Shown here in pieces: positions 45,149 to 56,922 of a stretch of 64,000 nt of DNA. Every line of letters begins with the position of its first letter. Position 1 is the first letter of the stretch. A program made the translations under genes and the position numbers. The notes beneath the pieces were generated by a model. It made no database searches. It was not told the origin of the DNA and was given only the letters and a program-made list of their open reading frames with translations. The DNA comes from Pyrenochaeta sp. MPI-SDFR-AT-0127 (taxonomy: Eukaryota; Ascomycota; Dothideomycetes; Pleosporales; Cucurbitariaceae), in NCBI GenBank assembly GCA_020747015.1, contig JAGTJM010000054.1, forward strand, positions 1 to 64,000. Direction: 5' to 3'.

Positions 45149-46829
45149 ATGATGGACCTCAACGGCACCCAACTCACGACACCCTATATCCTTGGAGCCG
45201 TCGCTATCTTATACATTGGGTATAAGATTTCTTCCGGGCTCTATACAGATGCTCGAATCCGCAAACTCGGCGCTCGGGCACCTTACCGAACGTCATATGC
45301 GCCATGGGGTCTCGATATGGCATATGACGCCGTCAGCTATGCTTTGAATGATAGAACTTATGAGATGTGGACTAAGATGTTCGAGAAATGGTGTGGTCCT
45401 GGTCGATATACAATTGAGGCGGGTGTGGGTCAGCGAGTCATCCTGACCGCAGAACCTGAGAATATCAAGGCGATTCTGGCGACTCAATTCAAGGACTATG
45501 GAAAGGGAGAGAAGTTCAGAGAGGATTGGCATACATTCTTAGGAAATGGTATGTTAAAATCCTGTGGTGTGATGTTCAGACCCAGCCAAGGGGCCGGGCC
45601 ACGCAGCGATGGAACAAAGACAACCCAACATGCTGATCTTCTATGACAGGCATCTTCACAACCGATGGTCAGCTGTGGCATAACTCACGCCAGTTGATTC
45701 GACCTCAATTTATCAAAGATCGGCTTAGCGATATTGACATATTCGAAGAGCATACTCAGGTGCTTCTATCTCGAATTGGACAGGGTCAGGAGATTGACAC
45801 ACTCGATATGATGTTTAGATTTACTCTGGATGCTGCTACACACTTCTTGCTTGGGAAGAGTGTAGATAGTTTGAAACATCCCCAGACCCTGTTCGCGGAT
45901 GCCTTCTACAATGCGCAGCGTGTCCAAAGTATCATTGCCAGAGTTGGGTATGTACCAATATTGGCCCTGGGAAGCGTCACTAATCTCTACATAGTCCGTT
46001 GAATTGGCTGGTTCCTCGAAAGTACATGGGGTTCTATGACTCTATCAAAATTATAAACGACTTTGTGAGCACTTTTATCGACAAAGCCCTCGCACTCTCG
46101 CCGAAGGAATTAGAGGAAAAAACAAGTCACGATGAAGGGTATACATTTCTTCACGCAATCGCAGCTTACACTCGCGATCGAGATATGCTGCGTGATCAGC
46201 TGGTTTCCATTCTTCTTGCTGGCCGTGACACAACAGCCTGCACACTAACATGGGCAATTTATCACCTCTCCATGGACCCAACCATCACAGCGAAGCTGCG
46301 TCAAGAAATTGTCGAAACGGTTGGCCTAGAACGGACACCAACATATGAAGATCTTAAGAATATGAAGTATCTGCAGCATATTTTGAATGAGACCCTGCGT
46401 CTTTACCCTGTGGTTCCATACAACGTCCGCATATCGCTAAAGGATACCACTCTCCCCACTGGTGGCGGCAAAGATGGCCAACAACCCATTGGCATCCTTA
46501 AGGGGACACCAATTGGCTACTCCACACTCGTCATGCAGCGTCGTGTTGATCTGTACCCGCCTCTTGAATCGGGGTTTCCTCCCGTCGACAAATTCGTTCC
46601 CGAGAGGTGGAATGGATGGACACCCAGGTCTTGGGTATATGTGCCATTCAATGGCGGTCCCAGAATCTGTATCGGGCAGCAATTTGCATTGACGGAAATG
46701 GGGTATACATTAGTAAGACTCTTCCAGCGCTTCGAAACGGTGGAGAACAAAATGAACGGTGTGGAGCCGGGACTGCATGCGGATATTGTGCTGCAACCAG
46801 CAAAGGAGGTCAAGGTTGTTTTCTGCTAA
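45149..46829 (+). CDS. Cytochrome P450, CYP52-like (alkane/fatty acid hydroxylase type)
   Basis: ER-anchored haem monooxygenase. Exons 45149-45548, 45650-45947 and 45995-46829 join in phase (introns 101 and 47 nt), giving 510 residues. The N-terminal anchor is ILGAVAILYIGYKI. The I-helix oxygen site is SILLAGRDTTACTLTW, the K-helix ETLR is in LNETLRLYP, and the loop LPTGGGKDGQQPIGILKGTPI is characteristic of the CYP52 group. The haem-binding Cys lies in FNGGPRICIGQQFAL. CYP52 relatives hydroxylate the terminal carbon of n-alkanes and fatty acids, so a role in lipid or cutin-derived fatty-acid use is plausible but inferred. An adjacent second ATG (MM start) leaves the first residue uncertain. 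Confidence 0.92.
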
Positions 46830-47042
46830 TTAGTGGTCTATCTGGAGTGCAAGGCGACCAGGAAAGTGTTATGACCTCCTTTACGTACTTGACCAATCTC
46901 TTGAACTTCAATTATCAGAATCTAGCGTTGTAATCGCCTCTTGGCGAGTTCAGTTGTCTGATGTTGACCAACGATCCTGTTCGCCCTTCAGACCATGACT
47001 CGTCATTAATCTGCCCTGTCTCATCGACCGGTATTTAAACCA

Positions 47043-47804
47043 CTATACCTCGTTATTCGCGTCAGGACGATACATTCGATAAACTAATGTGTCCCTCCAC
47101 CCTAATGTTGGGTTCTCAAAGTCCTTCTCCCGGTGCTCATGTAGCTTAAACCCTGCCTTTGAGAGGACGTTCTGGCTAGCGACGAGCTCTGTATCCGTGT
47201 GTGCTTCAGCAAACTCAAATCTCTCTCCATTACGTCCCGAAAAGTGGTCGAAGAACAAGGGCATGAAGGCTCGGAGCGCTTCGGTGGCATAGCCCCTGCC
47301 CCAAGTATCGGCATTGAACATATAACCGATCTCTGGGGCACGAACTGCGCCTATGAGTCCGATGACGCGTGGTGAAGAGGATGTGGGCCTCATTTGGGAG
47401 GAGGGGGAGGACGGTCGAAGTTCAATTGCAAAATTCCAATTGATGGCGCTCTGAAAACACTGAAAAAGATTTTGTCAATACTATTTTCTCATGAAGGTAG
47501 AGGAAGCTGTGTATGCTTACGCCTAGAATCCATGCTCTCGTTGTTTCCAGATCGTCTGAAGCTAGTATTGACCTGATTGAGTGTCAGCTATAGAGGCACG
47601 AATAGCTCCAAGTGCCTTTGAAATATCTTAACATGAACTACAAAGTTGCTCCAAGTCATTTGGTCTAGGACGAGAAACTTACGTGTGCTTCATGACGTCC
47701 GGATGCTGGCGCATCAAGAGTACATCTGCGGCATCGTCCAAGCTCAACGGCCGCAGAAGCAGTCTATCAGTCCATGCCACGATCTTTGGGTCGACAACCA
47801 CCAT
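47043..47804 (-). CDS. GNAT acetyltransferase, RimJ/RimL type
   Basis: Acetyl-CoA-dependent N-acetyltransferase of 196 residues. Exons 47804-47683, 47572-47521 and 47459-47043 (introns 110 and 61 nt) join in phase. The start MVVVDPKIVAW leads to the usual first strand TDRLLLRPLSLDDAADVLLM. The acetyl-CoA site lies in EIGYMFNADTWGRGYATEAL (Q/RxxGxG/A-like WGRGYA). The last part NVLSKAGFKLHEHREKDF and the C-terminal LVYRMYRPDA fit the family. The acceptor substrate is unknown. It shares a 278-bp promoter with RFT1. Confidence 0.9.
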
Positions 47805-48082
47805 CTTTGCTAGCCTCAGCAGTGATAATCAAGTAAAGAACCATCGTGTAGCGAAGGGGGTGCTGGGATGTAAGAGTCGGGTTGTGTCTGTAAGCTCGCG
47901 CTGTAATTCTGGGCGAGGCAATCGGCTAGCCGCATCCAAACAAGCCAGTGTCGAACTGCAACACACAGCTCTCTGCCTCACCGCATCGACAACATGGGTC
48001 CAATCAGCATGACTTCTTGACCTGTCTCGAGAATTGCTCCTGAACTTTGTTTGTCGCTTTTGCTCGCATAGAGGCACCAGCC

Positions 48083-49747
48083 ATGTCGAACTCAATCCTC
48101 TCTGCCTCGGCCAAGGGAGCCACCTTTCTCATACTCCTGCAGATTGCCTCTCGAGGGCTCACATTTGTCGTCAATCAGGTTCTATTACGATTCCTCTCAC
48201 CTGAACTACTCGGTGTGTCAGCCCAGCTTGAGCTTTTCGCTATTACCGTGCTTTACTTTGCGCGTGAAAGCTTGCGCGTAGCATTGCAACGCCAGGCCCA
48301 CGGCACCCAAGCCGTCGTCAATTTGTCGTACCTTGCCGTCTTTTGCGGCACGCCATTGGCCTACCTTCTCGCCCTGCTATGGCTTCAATCAACTACACCT
48401 GACGTTCCATACTTCCTGGAAGCGTTGATTCTGTATTGCCTCGCCACCTTCATTGAGCTTCTCTCTGAGCCAGCATTCTCGGCTGTTCAGCAAAAGCTGC
48501 TATATAGGATTCGCGCATCGGCTGAGAGCTCAGCTACTCTGCTTCGTTGCTTTGGAACATGTGGGTCTGCTATCGTAGCAAGTCGAGCTGGCCTTGACAT
48601 TGGGGTTCTGCCATTTGCCCTTGGCCAGTTGTCTTACGCCTTGGGTCTTCTCGCTGTGTTTTGGTACAAGACATGGCCGGTCTCGAAGGCGGACAGGTTC
48701 TCACTTTTCCCAAAAGAAATTCCCTCGACAGTGGAGAATCCAACTTTACTGAACTACTACTCGACTCCTCTTCTTCAACTCACCGCATCCCTTACCCTCC
48801 AATCGGCCTTGAAATACATCCTGACCCAGGGAGACTCGCTGCTCATCACGGCGCTGGCATCGCTTGCCGATCAAGGCGCTTTTGCTCTTGCGTCCAACTA
48901 TGGAGGGCTTGTTGCAAGAATGCTCTTCCAGCCCATCGAAGAGAGCAGCCGCAATATGTTCGCGAAACTTTGCGCAGGGCTTGAGCCCTTAGCTCCCTCG
49001 GTAGGGATGAGACAGCCGAATGTGACCCCGGAACATAGGCAAGACCTTTCTCAAGCTTCTCGGGTGTTGTCAATGATTCTGCGCCTTTATTCCATCATTT
49101 CCTTGTTTGCAGTTACATTAGGACCAGTACTGGCCCCATTGCTCCTCGCTATGGTTGCGGGCCAAAAATGGTCTGCAACTTCTGCTGCAAGGGTTCTTTC
49201 CACATATTGTTTTTACATTCCTTTCCTCGCAGTCAATGGTGTGACGGAAGCCTTCGTATCCGCTGTGGCCACCAACAAAGAGTTACATGCACAATCGATC
49301 TCTATGGGGCTTTTTTTTGTGCTCTTCGGCGCCAGTGCTTGGCTCTTCGTTGAGCAGCTCGAATTAGGGGGCAATGGTGTTGTACTTGCAAATTCAGTCA
49401 ACATGGGCTTGCGTATCATTTGGAACACGTGGTTCATCAAGAGCTTCTTTGGGCGAAGAGGCTCTGAGTTTAGCGTGCTCGAGACTCTACCTTCACTCGC
49501 AGCATGGGCGCCTGCCGTCATTGTTCCAACACTGATGCAGACAAAACCATTTTTTGGCTATCTTGCAAGATTTGGTATACTTGGGGAGCTGGTCAGTACA
49601 GGTCTTGTTGGAGGTTTCTATGTGCTGCATGTTCTGTGGTTCGAGCAACATTTTCTACTCGATTGCTATCGCATGCTGAGGCCATCGCGCACTGCCCCAC
49701 AGTTCCAGAGACACAACGTAGCACAGACTGAGCAAAATGCAATTTGA
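48083..49747 (+). CDS. RFT1: Rft1, dolichol-oligosaccharide translocation protein
   Basis: ER polytopic membrane protein needed for Man5GlcNAc2-PP-dolichol to reach the lumen during N-glycan assembly (whether Rft1 itself flips the lipid is debated). Intronless, 554 residues. Start chosen at MSNSILSASAKGATFL, the usual N-terminus, rather than an in-frame ATG 36 bp upstream. Signature segments are LLQIASRGLTFVVNQVLLRFLSPELLG, ELFAITVLYFARESLRVALQR, FIELLSEPAF and KYILTQGDSLLITALASLADQGAFALASNYG. LVARMLFQPIEESSRNMF follows. About 12 membrane helices are expected. An acidic/polar loop around residue 310 (RQPNVTPEHRQDL) is fungal-specific. Confidence 0.96.
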   Translation: MSNSILSASAKGATFLILLQIASRGLTFVVNQVLLRFLSPELLGVSAQLELFAITVLYFARESLRVALQRQAHGTQAVVNLSYLAVFCGTPLAYLLALLWLQSTTPDVPYFLEALILYCLATFIELLSEPAFSAVQQKLLYRIRASAESSATLLRCFGTCGSAIVASRAGLDIGVLPFALGQLSYALGLLAVFWYKTWPVSKADRFSLFPKEIPSTVENPTLLNYYSTPLLQLTASLTLQSALKYILTQGDSLLITALASLADQGAFALASNYGGLVARMLFQPIEESSRNMFAKLCAGLEPLAPSVGMRQPNVTPEHRQDLSQASRVLSMILRLYSIISLFAVTLGPVLAPLLLAMVAGQKWSATSAARVLSTYCFYIPFLAVNGVTEAFVSAVATNKELHAQSISMGLFFVLFGASAWLFVEQLELGGNGVVLANSVNMGLRIIWNTWFIKSFFGRRGSEFSVLETLPSLAAWAPAVIVPTLMQTKPFFGYLARFGILGELVSTGLVGGFYVLHVLWFEQHFLLDCYRMLRPSRTAPQFQRHNVAQTEQNAI

Positions 49748-50298
49748 ATGGACTCATGTCACGTTCCATGAGTCACTAGAAACGTCTAAAGTCCTTCAAA
49801 GTCGCCATGGTAGTTTCAAAGGTTGAATAGACTTTCTCGACTTGGGCGTATGGTAACTCTCAGTTGTGAACATGTTTCCATATCTCTCGAAAAAGGATGT
49901 CCCGGCGTGATTGGCTGCACCTTCACTAGCGTTTGAGTTTTCAATCCTGCAGCAGCATAGAGCCACAGCAAACGTCATCGCAGGCACGATGCTTACTGTC
50001 AAAAGTTTTCATCCATCACGAGGCGCGATCAATGCAACCACTCAAGTAATGAAGGGGTAAGAGAAACTACATTCCGAAACGTAGGGGTAATAGAATCTGA
50101 ATTTTCATAACTGAGGGAGTTATCTGGGGGTAATAGAAACATCGTCGGACTTGGCAAAAGCACCGAACGGGCCAGGATCAAACTAACCCGCATAATCGCG
50201 CCATCCACATTTCAACGGCTCGCACCGAGACCTCCGCCTGGATCTTGGCTGGCATTCGGACCGCGTGGGTCGTGAATGCAAAAAACTGGAACCTCAAT
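49748..50298. promoter_or_regulatory. Upstream region of RTG2-like gene with AGGGG repeats
   Basis: Three near-copies of a GGGGTAAT/GAGAA-like unit lie at 50054, 50084 and 50127. Two include AGGGG, the core of the stress-response element. The rest is RFT1 3' UTR and unassigned DNA. Confidence 0.4.
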
Positions 50299-51987
50299 AT
50301 GTCCATTTTGGAAAGGGCGAAGTTCTTCCATGGCTTAGTGGATATGGGAAGCAATGGCGTTCGGTTCTCGATTACGGACTTATCGCCAGAAACGCAGCGC
50401 ATTCTTCCTACAATATACCTAGATCGAGCAGCTATTTCGCTCTACGATGCCCAATACGATAATGGCAAGGCTATTCCAATCCCAGATACCACCATTAAGC
50501 AAGTCATCAAATCTCTGCTGCGTTTCAAATCAACATGCACAGACTTCAGCGTGCCTGAAGAGCAAATCAGGATAGTAGCCACGGAGGCTACAAGGAAAGC
50601 GATCAATTCGGAAGACTTTCGAAGCAAGATCAAGGAAGCCACAGGATGGACTGTTGAGCTTTTGCCAAAAGAGATGGAAGGCAAGATCGGGGCGTTAGGG
50701 GTGGCGAGCTCGTATGAGAACGTCATAGGCTTGATGATGGACTTGGGCGGAGGTAGCACACAGCTAACGTGGATTATGACCGAGCATGGCGAAGTCAAAA
50801 TGAGCGACAAGGGAAGTGCAAGTCTACCCTTTGGGGCTGCGGCGCTCACGAAGAGACTGGAAGCTGCAGGCTCAGTCGGCAGCAAGGAGTTTCGGGCTTT
50901 CGAGGATGAGGTGCTCGTAGCCCTGAAGGCTGCAGTAGAGGATGTTAAGATACCCCAAGTCCTACTTGAGCGGTCAAGATCTCCTGAAGGTCTCCAGCTC
51001 TACTTGTCCGGAGGCGGCTTCAGAGGGTGGGGTTTCGTTCTGATGTCAGAGCACGCGATCCGGCCTTACCCAATTCCAATCATCAACGGCTTCCGCACTA
51101 CCAATGATCTGTTCCATGACACTGACGCTGTGCAGGCAGCAGTGCAGAAGGATGATACTCCCGAGATATTTCGCGTGTCGGCACGACGTGGAAGTCAAGT
51201 GCCGGCAGTTGCGTTTCTAGTTACCTGTCTATCCCGAGCGCTGCCCAGCATCATGGACGTACATTTTTGTCAGGGTGGTGTGAGAGAAGGGATTTATTTT
51301 GGTGAAATGGCCCCTAGTGTCAGGACAGAAAGCCCCTTGATCACGGCAACGCGACCTTTCGCTCCGCCTTCAACACAGGAGATGGTTGGAATGTTACTCG
51401 AAGCTATTCAGCCTCCAGCATCGAACGGCCATAGAGCAATATTCAGCGGCAATTTGATCACGGCTTTCGTACAAGCCATGTTTGCACACATGGCACACGT
51501 CAAAGACGTCCGAGGAGGAGCAGCTCTCAGGAGTACAACAACAGGCATCTTCTCTGCCGCACACGGTTTAAGTCACGAGCAACGGGCCTTGCTCGCCATT
51601 CTTCTCTGCGAGCGCTACGGAGGATACAGCTCTATCAGCCCCACTGAACAAGACTTCTACCGACGCATGTTGCAATTGGTTCCTCCGGGCCTGGATTGGT
51701 GGTGTATGTATCTGGGACGCATTGCTGCCGTACTTGCCAGCGTGTATCCTGCAGGTGCAGTCAGGGAACAGAGAGTAAAGGTGAAAGTGCAGTGGACGTT
51801 GACGAGGCAGGAAAAGGAGAAATTGTGCATAGATTTTGTATTTCGTAAAGAACGTGACGAATTGGACGAAGGCTTGAACTCTGCTCTGCAGAGGGTCGAG
51901 AAAGCTGGTAAGAAGAAACATTGGATTGGTGGAAACGGCTACAAGGTATTATTGAGTGTCAATGGGAGGGGGTATGGTGGAGACTAG
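50299..51987 (+). CDS. RTG2: Rtg2-like Ppx/GppA phosphatase-family protein
   Basis: Member of the exopolyphosphatase/GppA actin-like ATPase family. The yeast member Rtg2 senses mitochondrial state and glutamate supply in the retrograde pathway. Intronless 562 residues from the ATG at 50299; frame upstream lacks an in-frame ATG. The phosphate-1 motif is LVDMGSNGVRFSI, the phosphate-2 loop is GLMMDLGGGSTQL, and the region SGGGFRGWGFVLMS is the adenosine motif. IVATEATRKA and LLPKEMEGKIGALG lie between. The C-terminal half (from about residue 380) is helical and ends in a basic segment. Whether it signals like Rtg2 or hydrolyses polyphosphate is not decided by sequence. Confidence 0.88.
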   Translation: MSILERAKFFHGLVDMGSNGVRFSITDLSPETQRILPTIYLDRAAISLYDAQYDNGKAIPIPDTTIKQVIKSLLRFKSTCTDFSVPEEQIRIVATEATRKAINSEDFRSKIKEATGWTVELLPKEMEGKIGALGVASSYENVIGLMMDLGGGSTQLTWIMTEHGEVKMSDKGSASLPFGAAALTKRLEAAGSVGSKEFRAFEDEVLVALKAAVEDVKIPQVLLERSRSPEGLQLYLSGGGFRGWGFVLMSEHAIRPYPIPIINGFRTTNDLFHDTDAVQAAVQKDDTPEIFRVSARRGSQVPAVAFLVTCLSRALPSIMDVHFCQGGVREGIYFGEMAPSVRTESPLITATRPFAPPSTQEMVGMLLEAIQPPASNGHRAIFSGNLITAFVQAMFAHMAHVKDVRGGAALRSTTTGIFSAAHGLSHEQRALLAILLCERYGGYSSISPTEQDFYRRMLQLVPPGLDWWCMYLGRIAAVLASVYPAGAVREQRVKVKVQWTLTRQEKEKLCIDFVFRKERDELDEGLNSALQRVEKAGKKKHWIGGNGYKVLLSVNGRGYGGD

Positions 51988-53625
51988 GAGTAAGGTCCTT
52001 TTCAGGTCTCGGACACCTTGACGTCGGCGGATGTTCAGTACTACTACTGCAAGGCTGGGTGGTAAGAGAGGACCGTCGCCATGGATGACTTTGCCCATGA
52101 CCAAACTGCAATAAGCACCAGATGATGCAAATCGTTCAGCTCACACGAATTGGGCTTGCTCAGCAAACATGGTTAGCGAAAACTGTAGATTCTAGGTATC
52201 CTCAAACGCCGTGCAACACTTTTGATGCGCCTCATGAAGATGCGGTGACTTCCAAGCGGTGTGTCGCCACCACTCGTGGGCGTCGTTGCGGAAGCGCGGA
52301 TCGTTTCTTAGTTTCGACAGGTCCTGCGCCGCAGCCAACGTGACCTACTAGACAGCTGGAATGACTCCGCCCGACCATCGGCCAGAGAGAGTGGTGAGTT
52401 GTTATTGTAATTCTGCACACGTGCAAGGTACATCCAGTGCTAAGGGGCCACGTACAGTCACGTTCAGCGGCAAAGGTGGTCAGGGACACCGCCAAGGATC
52501 GTGAAGTGGACGATGCATGGCATCTGGAGGAGAGAAGTGGCTGGACATGGTGGGCCATGACACCATCCCTGTCCAAGAGTATTGGCCAATTGCGCGATAT
52601 TCTGGGTGCTGCGGGGTTAATTGGTAGTTGATGATGACTTTTGCAGCAGTGCGAAAACTCTGCAGCCGTCCTGAGGGCTTTTTCAGGTCAGGCTCGTCCG
52701 CTATTACGTGAACATGGTGAGGTTCACGATGCGGTGCAGCGCTAGTGGCTGACCCATGGACGCGTATTTTCTGGGGAAGATGGCTTCGGCTTTCAACGGC
52801 TCCATTCAGGTACGCCATCTGACCAGGCTGGAGCGGCCGTATAAGAATGGGCTGCCGGCTGACTGCTGTGAGGAACTCGGTATTCAGCTCTGGCTGCGGC
52901 CTTTTGGACCATCTAGCTTTCACTCTCCTGCCTGCTGAGCATTTCATCTCTCCACAGCCCCCAGACGTCTCTTTCAAGCCCTCCAACCAAGCCCCTGGTC
53001 GCCTTTCCTTATCGCGGCCGTGTAACTGCTCCACTCGTGCTTCACTGATAGTCGCGTCGTACGCCCTAGTACACTGCCATATCTCGCTTTCCATCGGTCC
53101 TTTCAGCGCTGCTGCAGGTCCCAACACGGAGAAGTGGGCTGTTGGCTGTGCTCTGAGAAACGCCCTGGCGATAACGAGCATTGGATCCTATCCAATCGCA
53201 CCCATTTGCCTTGTCCAAGACCGTAAGTCCATCAACTTCGCTTGCTTTCGCAGAATGATTCCTCGCCAAGGCGGGCCCTGCGTCATGGTTGAGACTTGAA
53301 ATCGCCATGCTTGCCCCCAGCAGCAAGTGCTTGAATGCCTCCTTGTGCTGCAATTGATGCGGTTTCAACTTCACGTCACTAACACACGCTTTAGAAACAT
53401 CGGCTCTTTCCGCCTTGTAGGCTCGGTTCTCGCTGCCCCTCCAAAAGCCCCGCCGTCACCCAAACCTCACACCTTAACGAGACAAAATAGAGCCGCAACA
53501 CTCGTCTCACCCTAACCAGCGAGTTTCATAGCGCGCCATTCGTTAGTCCAATTGCTTCACAGCTTTGTCAAAGCTACAAAACCCAAACTTTTGCCCACAC
53601 AATCCATCATCACCACACACACAAC
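51988..53625. other. Long upstream region of glutamate dehydrogenase gene
   Basis: 1.6 kb with no supported gene. A 233-codon frame on the minus strand (52480-53181) has no domain and unlikely composition. The last 170 bp before the ATG are C/T- and CA-rich, typical of a fungal leader. Confidence 0.5.
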
Positions 53626-56600
53626 ATGGCTTCTACCCCGGTCAATGGAGCAGACGGGCTCCCCCCCCAGCACAAACTACTACACCAGGTTGCTCGCACG
53701 CCAGATCGACTTCCCTCTCCATTACCCACACATTTGAGCGTGCCGGGCTCGGGACACTCAACACCTCGCATCATTCCACAAGAAGGCTCTGGCGGGTCAG
53801 GCTATGTGGCTTCCGTCTTTGAAGGCAAGGAGAAGCAGATGGAAGCCGTTATGGATGGCGTGGAAGATAAGGGTTTTATGCCTCCAGAGCTCGTCGAGTC
53901 AGAGACGAGGTGGTTTTACAATCAGCTAGGGATTGATGACATGTACTTTGCAACTGAAACGGTAGAAGCGTAAGCAACCTCTGCCATTCTCCTCCAATCA
54001 AGCTAACGCCTCCCAGTGTAGTAAGCCACATCCATTCGCTCTACGCTGCAAAAGTGGCCGCGTACGCCCGCGACGACAAACGCCTAGAAATTCGACTCGA
54101 TAAGGAAGCCGCAGACCATGCAGTCTACATCGATACCAGCAAGCCCGGCATATCTGTCATCGCCGGCCCTCAATATGAACAGCGTATTGACAAGAAATAC
54201 CTGAACGTCTCCAAGGGCAGTACGGCTTATCGAGTGGAGAGCTTCCGCTCAGAAAGCCCGTTGCCAGGCAGTGAGGAACAGCAACTACGATGCTACTTTG
54301 TCTACCAGTGCGATTTTGTGGACCCTAGTCCTAACGCGACAGAGACGAACATTGAAAAGGTCGGTGACAAGCGTTTCCTGCAAAAAGCCACTGCCAATAC
54401 AAAGAAAATCTACCAAGAAGTCCTGGAGGTTGCCGTCGAACGAACCGGCCCAGTCATAGAATATTTCGACATCCAGGGATCCAGGGATAAACGACTAGTC
54501 GTTGGCTACAAACAAGGTAGTGCCTTGGGCTTGTTTAGCGCGCTGAGTGACCTGTACCATTACTATGGCCTAACAACCTCTCGGAAGTATGTCGAGCAAT
54601 TCTCCAACGGCTTCACAGTCATGTCTCTCTATCTACGCCCTCTACCAGGCGCTGCAGGTGCAAAACACCCACCCATCGAGGCTTCCATCCATCAAATCAC
54701 CAAAGAGGTTTCCCTGCTGTATTGTCTTCCACAAAATAAGTTCCAGACGCTCTTTGCTACGGGCAGACTGAGTCTGCAAGAAACCATTTACGCACACTGC
54801 GTGTGGGTATTCATTACTCATTTTCTCAACCGTTTGGGAAATGAGTACACCGCACTGGCTGCCATTTTGGACACCGAGAACAGCGCGCACGCGGAATTAC
54901 TGTCCAAGTTGAAGCGAAGGCTACGTGCCGAAACCTTCACTGCTGACTACATTTTTGAAATCATTAACGAATACCCTGATCTCGTCCACACTCTTTACCT
55001 GCCATTTGCAAAGACTCATTACGTTCAGACTAGGGGGACAGAAGATGACTTCCTCCCTACTTTGAGCTATCTTCGTCTGACCGTTGACAAGGTTCAAACA
55101 GACGCAGAGCTGGTGGACACGATCAACAAGGCCGTCGTAAACGACCACCACGAAATGGTCATGACCTCTTTCCGCATCTTTAACAACTCTGTTCTTAAAA
55201 CAAACTTCTATACGCCAACGAAAGTTGCCGTCAGTTTCCGGTTGAACCCCGGATTTCTCCCACCCTCAGAATACCCTCAGCCACTCTATGGAATGTTCCT
55301 CGTCATTGGCTCAGAGTTCCGTGGTTTCCATTTGCGATTCCGTGACATTGCCCGTGGTGGTATCCGGATTGTCAAATCTAGAAGCCAAGAAGCATACTCC
55401 ATCAATGCGCGATCAATGTTCGATGAGAATTACAACCTGGCAAACACGCAGCAACGCAAGAACAAAGACATTCCTGAGGGAGGGTCCAAGGGAGTTGTAC
55501 TTCTAGATTACAAGCATCAGGACAAGGCCCGTGGTGCGTTTGAGAAGTACATTGACAGTATCCTCGACCTTCTATTACCTCCGAGCAGCCCCGGCATCAA
55601 GGATCCTATTGTTGATCTGCATGGCAAAGAGGAGATTCTCTTCATGGGTCCCGATGAGAATACCGCTGATCTTGTGGATTGGGCGACTGAACATGCTCGA
55701 TCCCGTGGCGCACCATGGTGGAAATCGTTCTTCACGGGAAAGAGCCCCAAATTGGGCGGCATTCCTCACGACCGATATGGCATGACAACTCTGTCTGTTA
55801 GAGAGTATGTCTTGGGTATCTATCGCAAGCTCAACCTCGACCCAAGCAAGGTTCGGAAACTACAGACAGGCGGCCCAGATGGCGATCTAGGATCAAACGA
55901 GATCCTGCTTGGTAACGAGAAGTATGTTTCCATTGTTGATGGATCCGGCGTGCTTGTTGATCCAAATGGTATAAACCATGACGAGCTGCTGCGTTTGGCA
56001 AAGAGCCGTAAGATGATCAATGACTTCGATGCATCCAAGCTCTCAGCAGAGGGCTATCGCATTCTGGTCGATGACACAAATATCCGACTACCAAATGGAG
56101 ATTTGGTCTACAATGGCACAACCTTCCGAAATACGTTCCATCTTCGCAGCGATATCCACTACGATACCTTCGTTCCTTGTGGTGGACGGCCTGAATCTAT
56201 CGACCTAACAACAGCCAACAAGCTCATTGTTGATGGCAAATCGGTGATTCCATACATTGTCGAAGGTGCAAACTTGTTCATTACCCAAGATGCCAAGTTG
56301 CGTCTTGAGAAGGCTGGTTGCATCCTATATAAGGACGCATCAGCAAACAAGGGAGGTGTTACCTCGTCATCGCTCGAAGTGCTCGCTTCCTTGTCCTTTG
56401 ATGACGAGAGCTTCATCAAGCACATGTGTGTTGGAGAAGATGGCCAAGCTCCAGAGTTCTACAATAAGTACGTCCGAGAAGTGCAAAAGACGATCCAGAA
56501 CAATGCTCGTCTCGAGTTCGAGGCCATTTGGAGGGAGCACCAAGCCACTGGCCAACCTCGCAGTATTTTGAGCGATACACTGAGCAATGCGATCACCAAG

Positions 56601-56922
56601 TTAGATGAGGAACTTCAGAACACGGATCTCTGGAAGAACATCGACTTCAGGCATTCGGTATTGAAAGAAGCTTTGCCCAACATCCTGCTTGAGCAGATTG
56701 GGCTGGAAAAGATCATTGAGAGGGTAAGTCTTTGGCATCCATCGCCATGTGGGTGGGAACAGAGCTAACAAAAAGCAGGTACCAGACAATTATCTACGCG
56801 CCATTTTCGGCAGTTACCTTGCCAGTCGTTTCGTCTACGAGTATGGCGTGTCGGCAAGTCAATTTGCTTTCTTCGATTTCATGAGCAAGCGCATGACGAA
56901 GGGTACCTCGCCAGCTCGCTAG
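53626..56922 (+). CDS. GDH2: NAD-specific glutamate dehydrogenase
   Basis: Large catabolic enzyme converting glutamate to 2-oxoglutarate and ammonium with NAD. Exons 53626-53969, 54017-56723 and 56779-56922 join in phase (introns 47 and 55 nt) to 1,064 residues, the normal size for the fungal 115-kDa class. The start is in the context ACAACATGGC. The catalytic domain shows FLVIGSEFRGFHLRFRDIARGGIR, NKDIPEGGSKGVVLLDYKHQ with the catalytic Lys region, and DENTADLVDWA. The NAD-binding part is LQTGGPDGDLGSNEILLGN, followed by VEGANLFITQDAK and KDASANKGGVTSSSLEV. The C-terminus VPDNYLRAIFGSYLASRFVY comes from the last exon. Confidence 0.97.

Noticed and set aside
52480..53181. 233-codon open frame on the minus strand
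   Set aside because: No domain, no signal or splice structure, and composition rich in His/Pro/Arg/Gln as expected of a chance frame in GC-rich upstream DNA.
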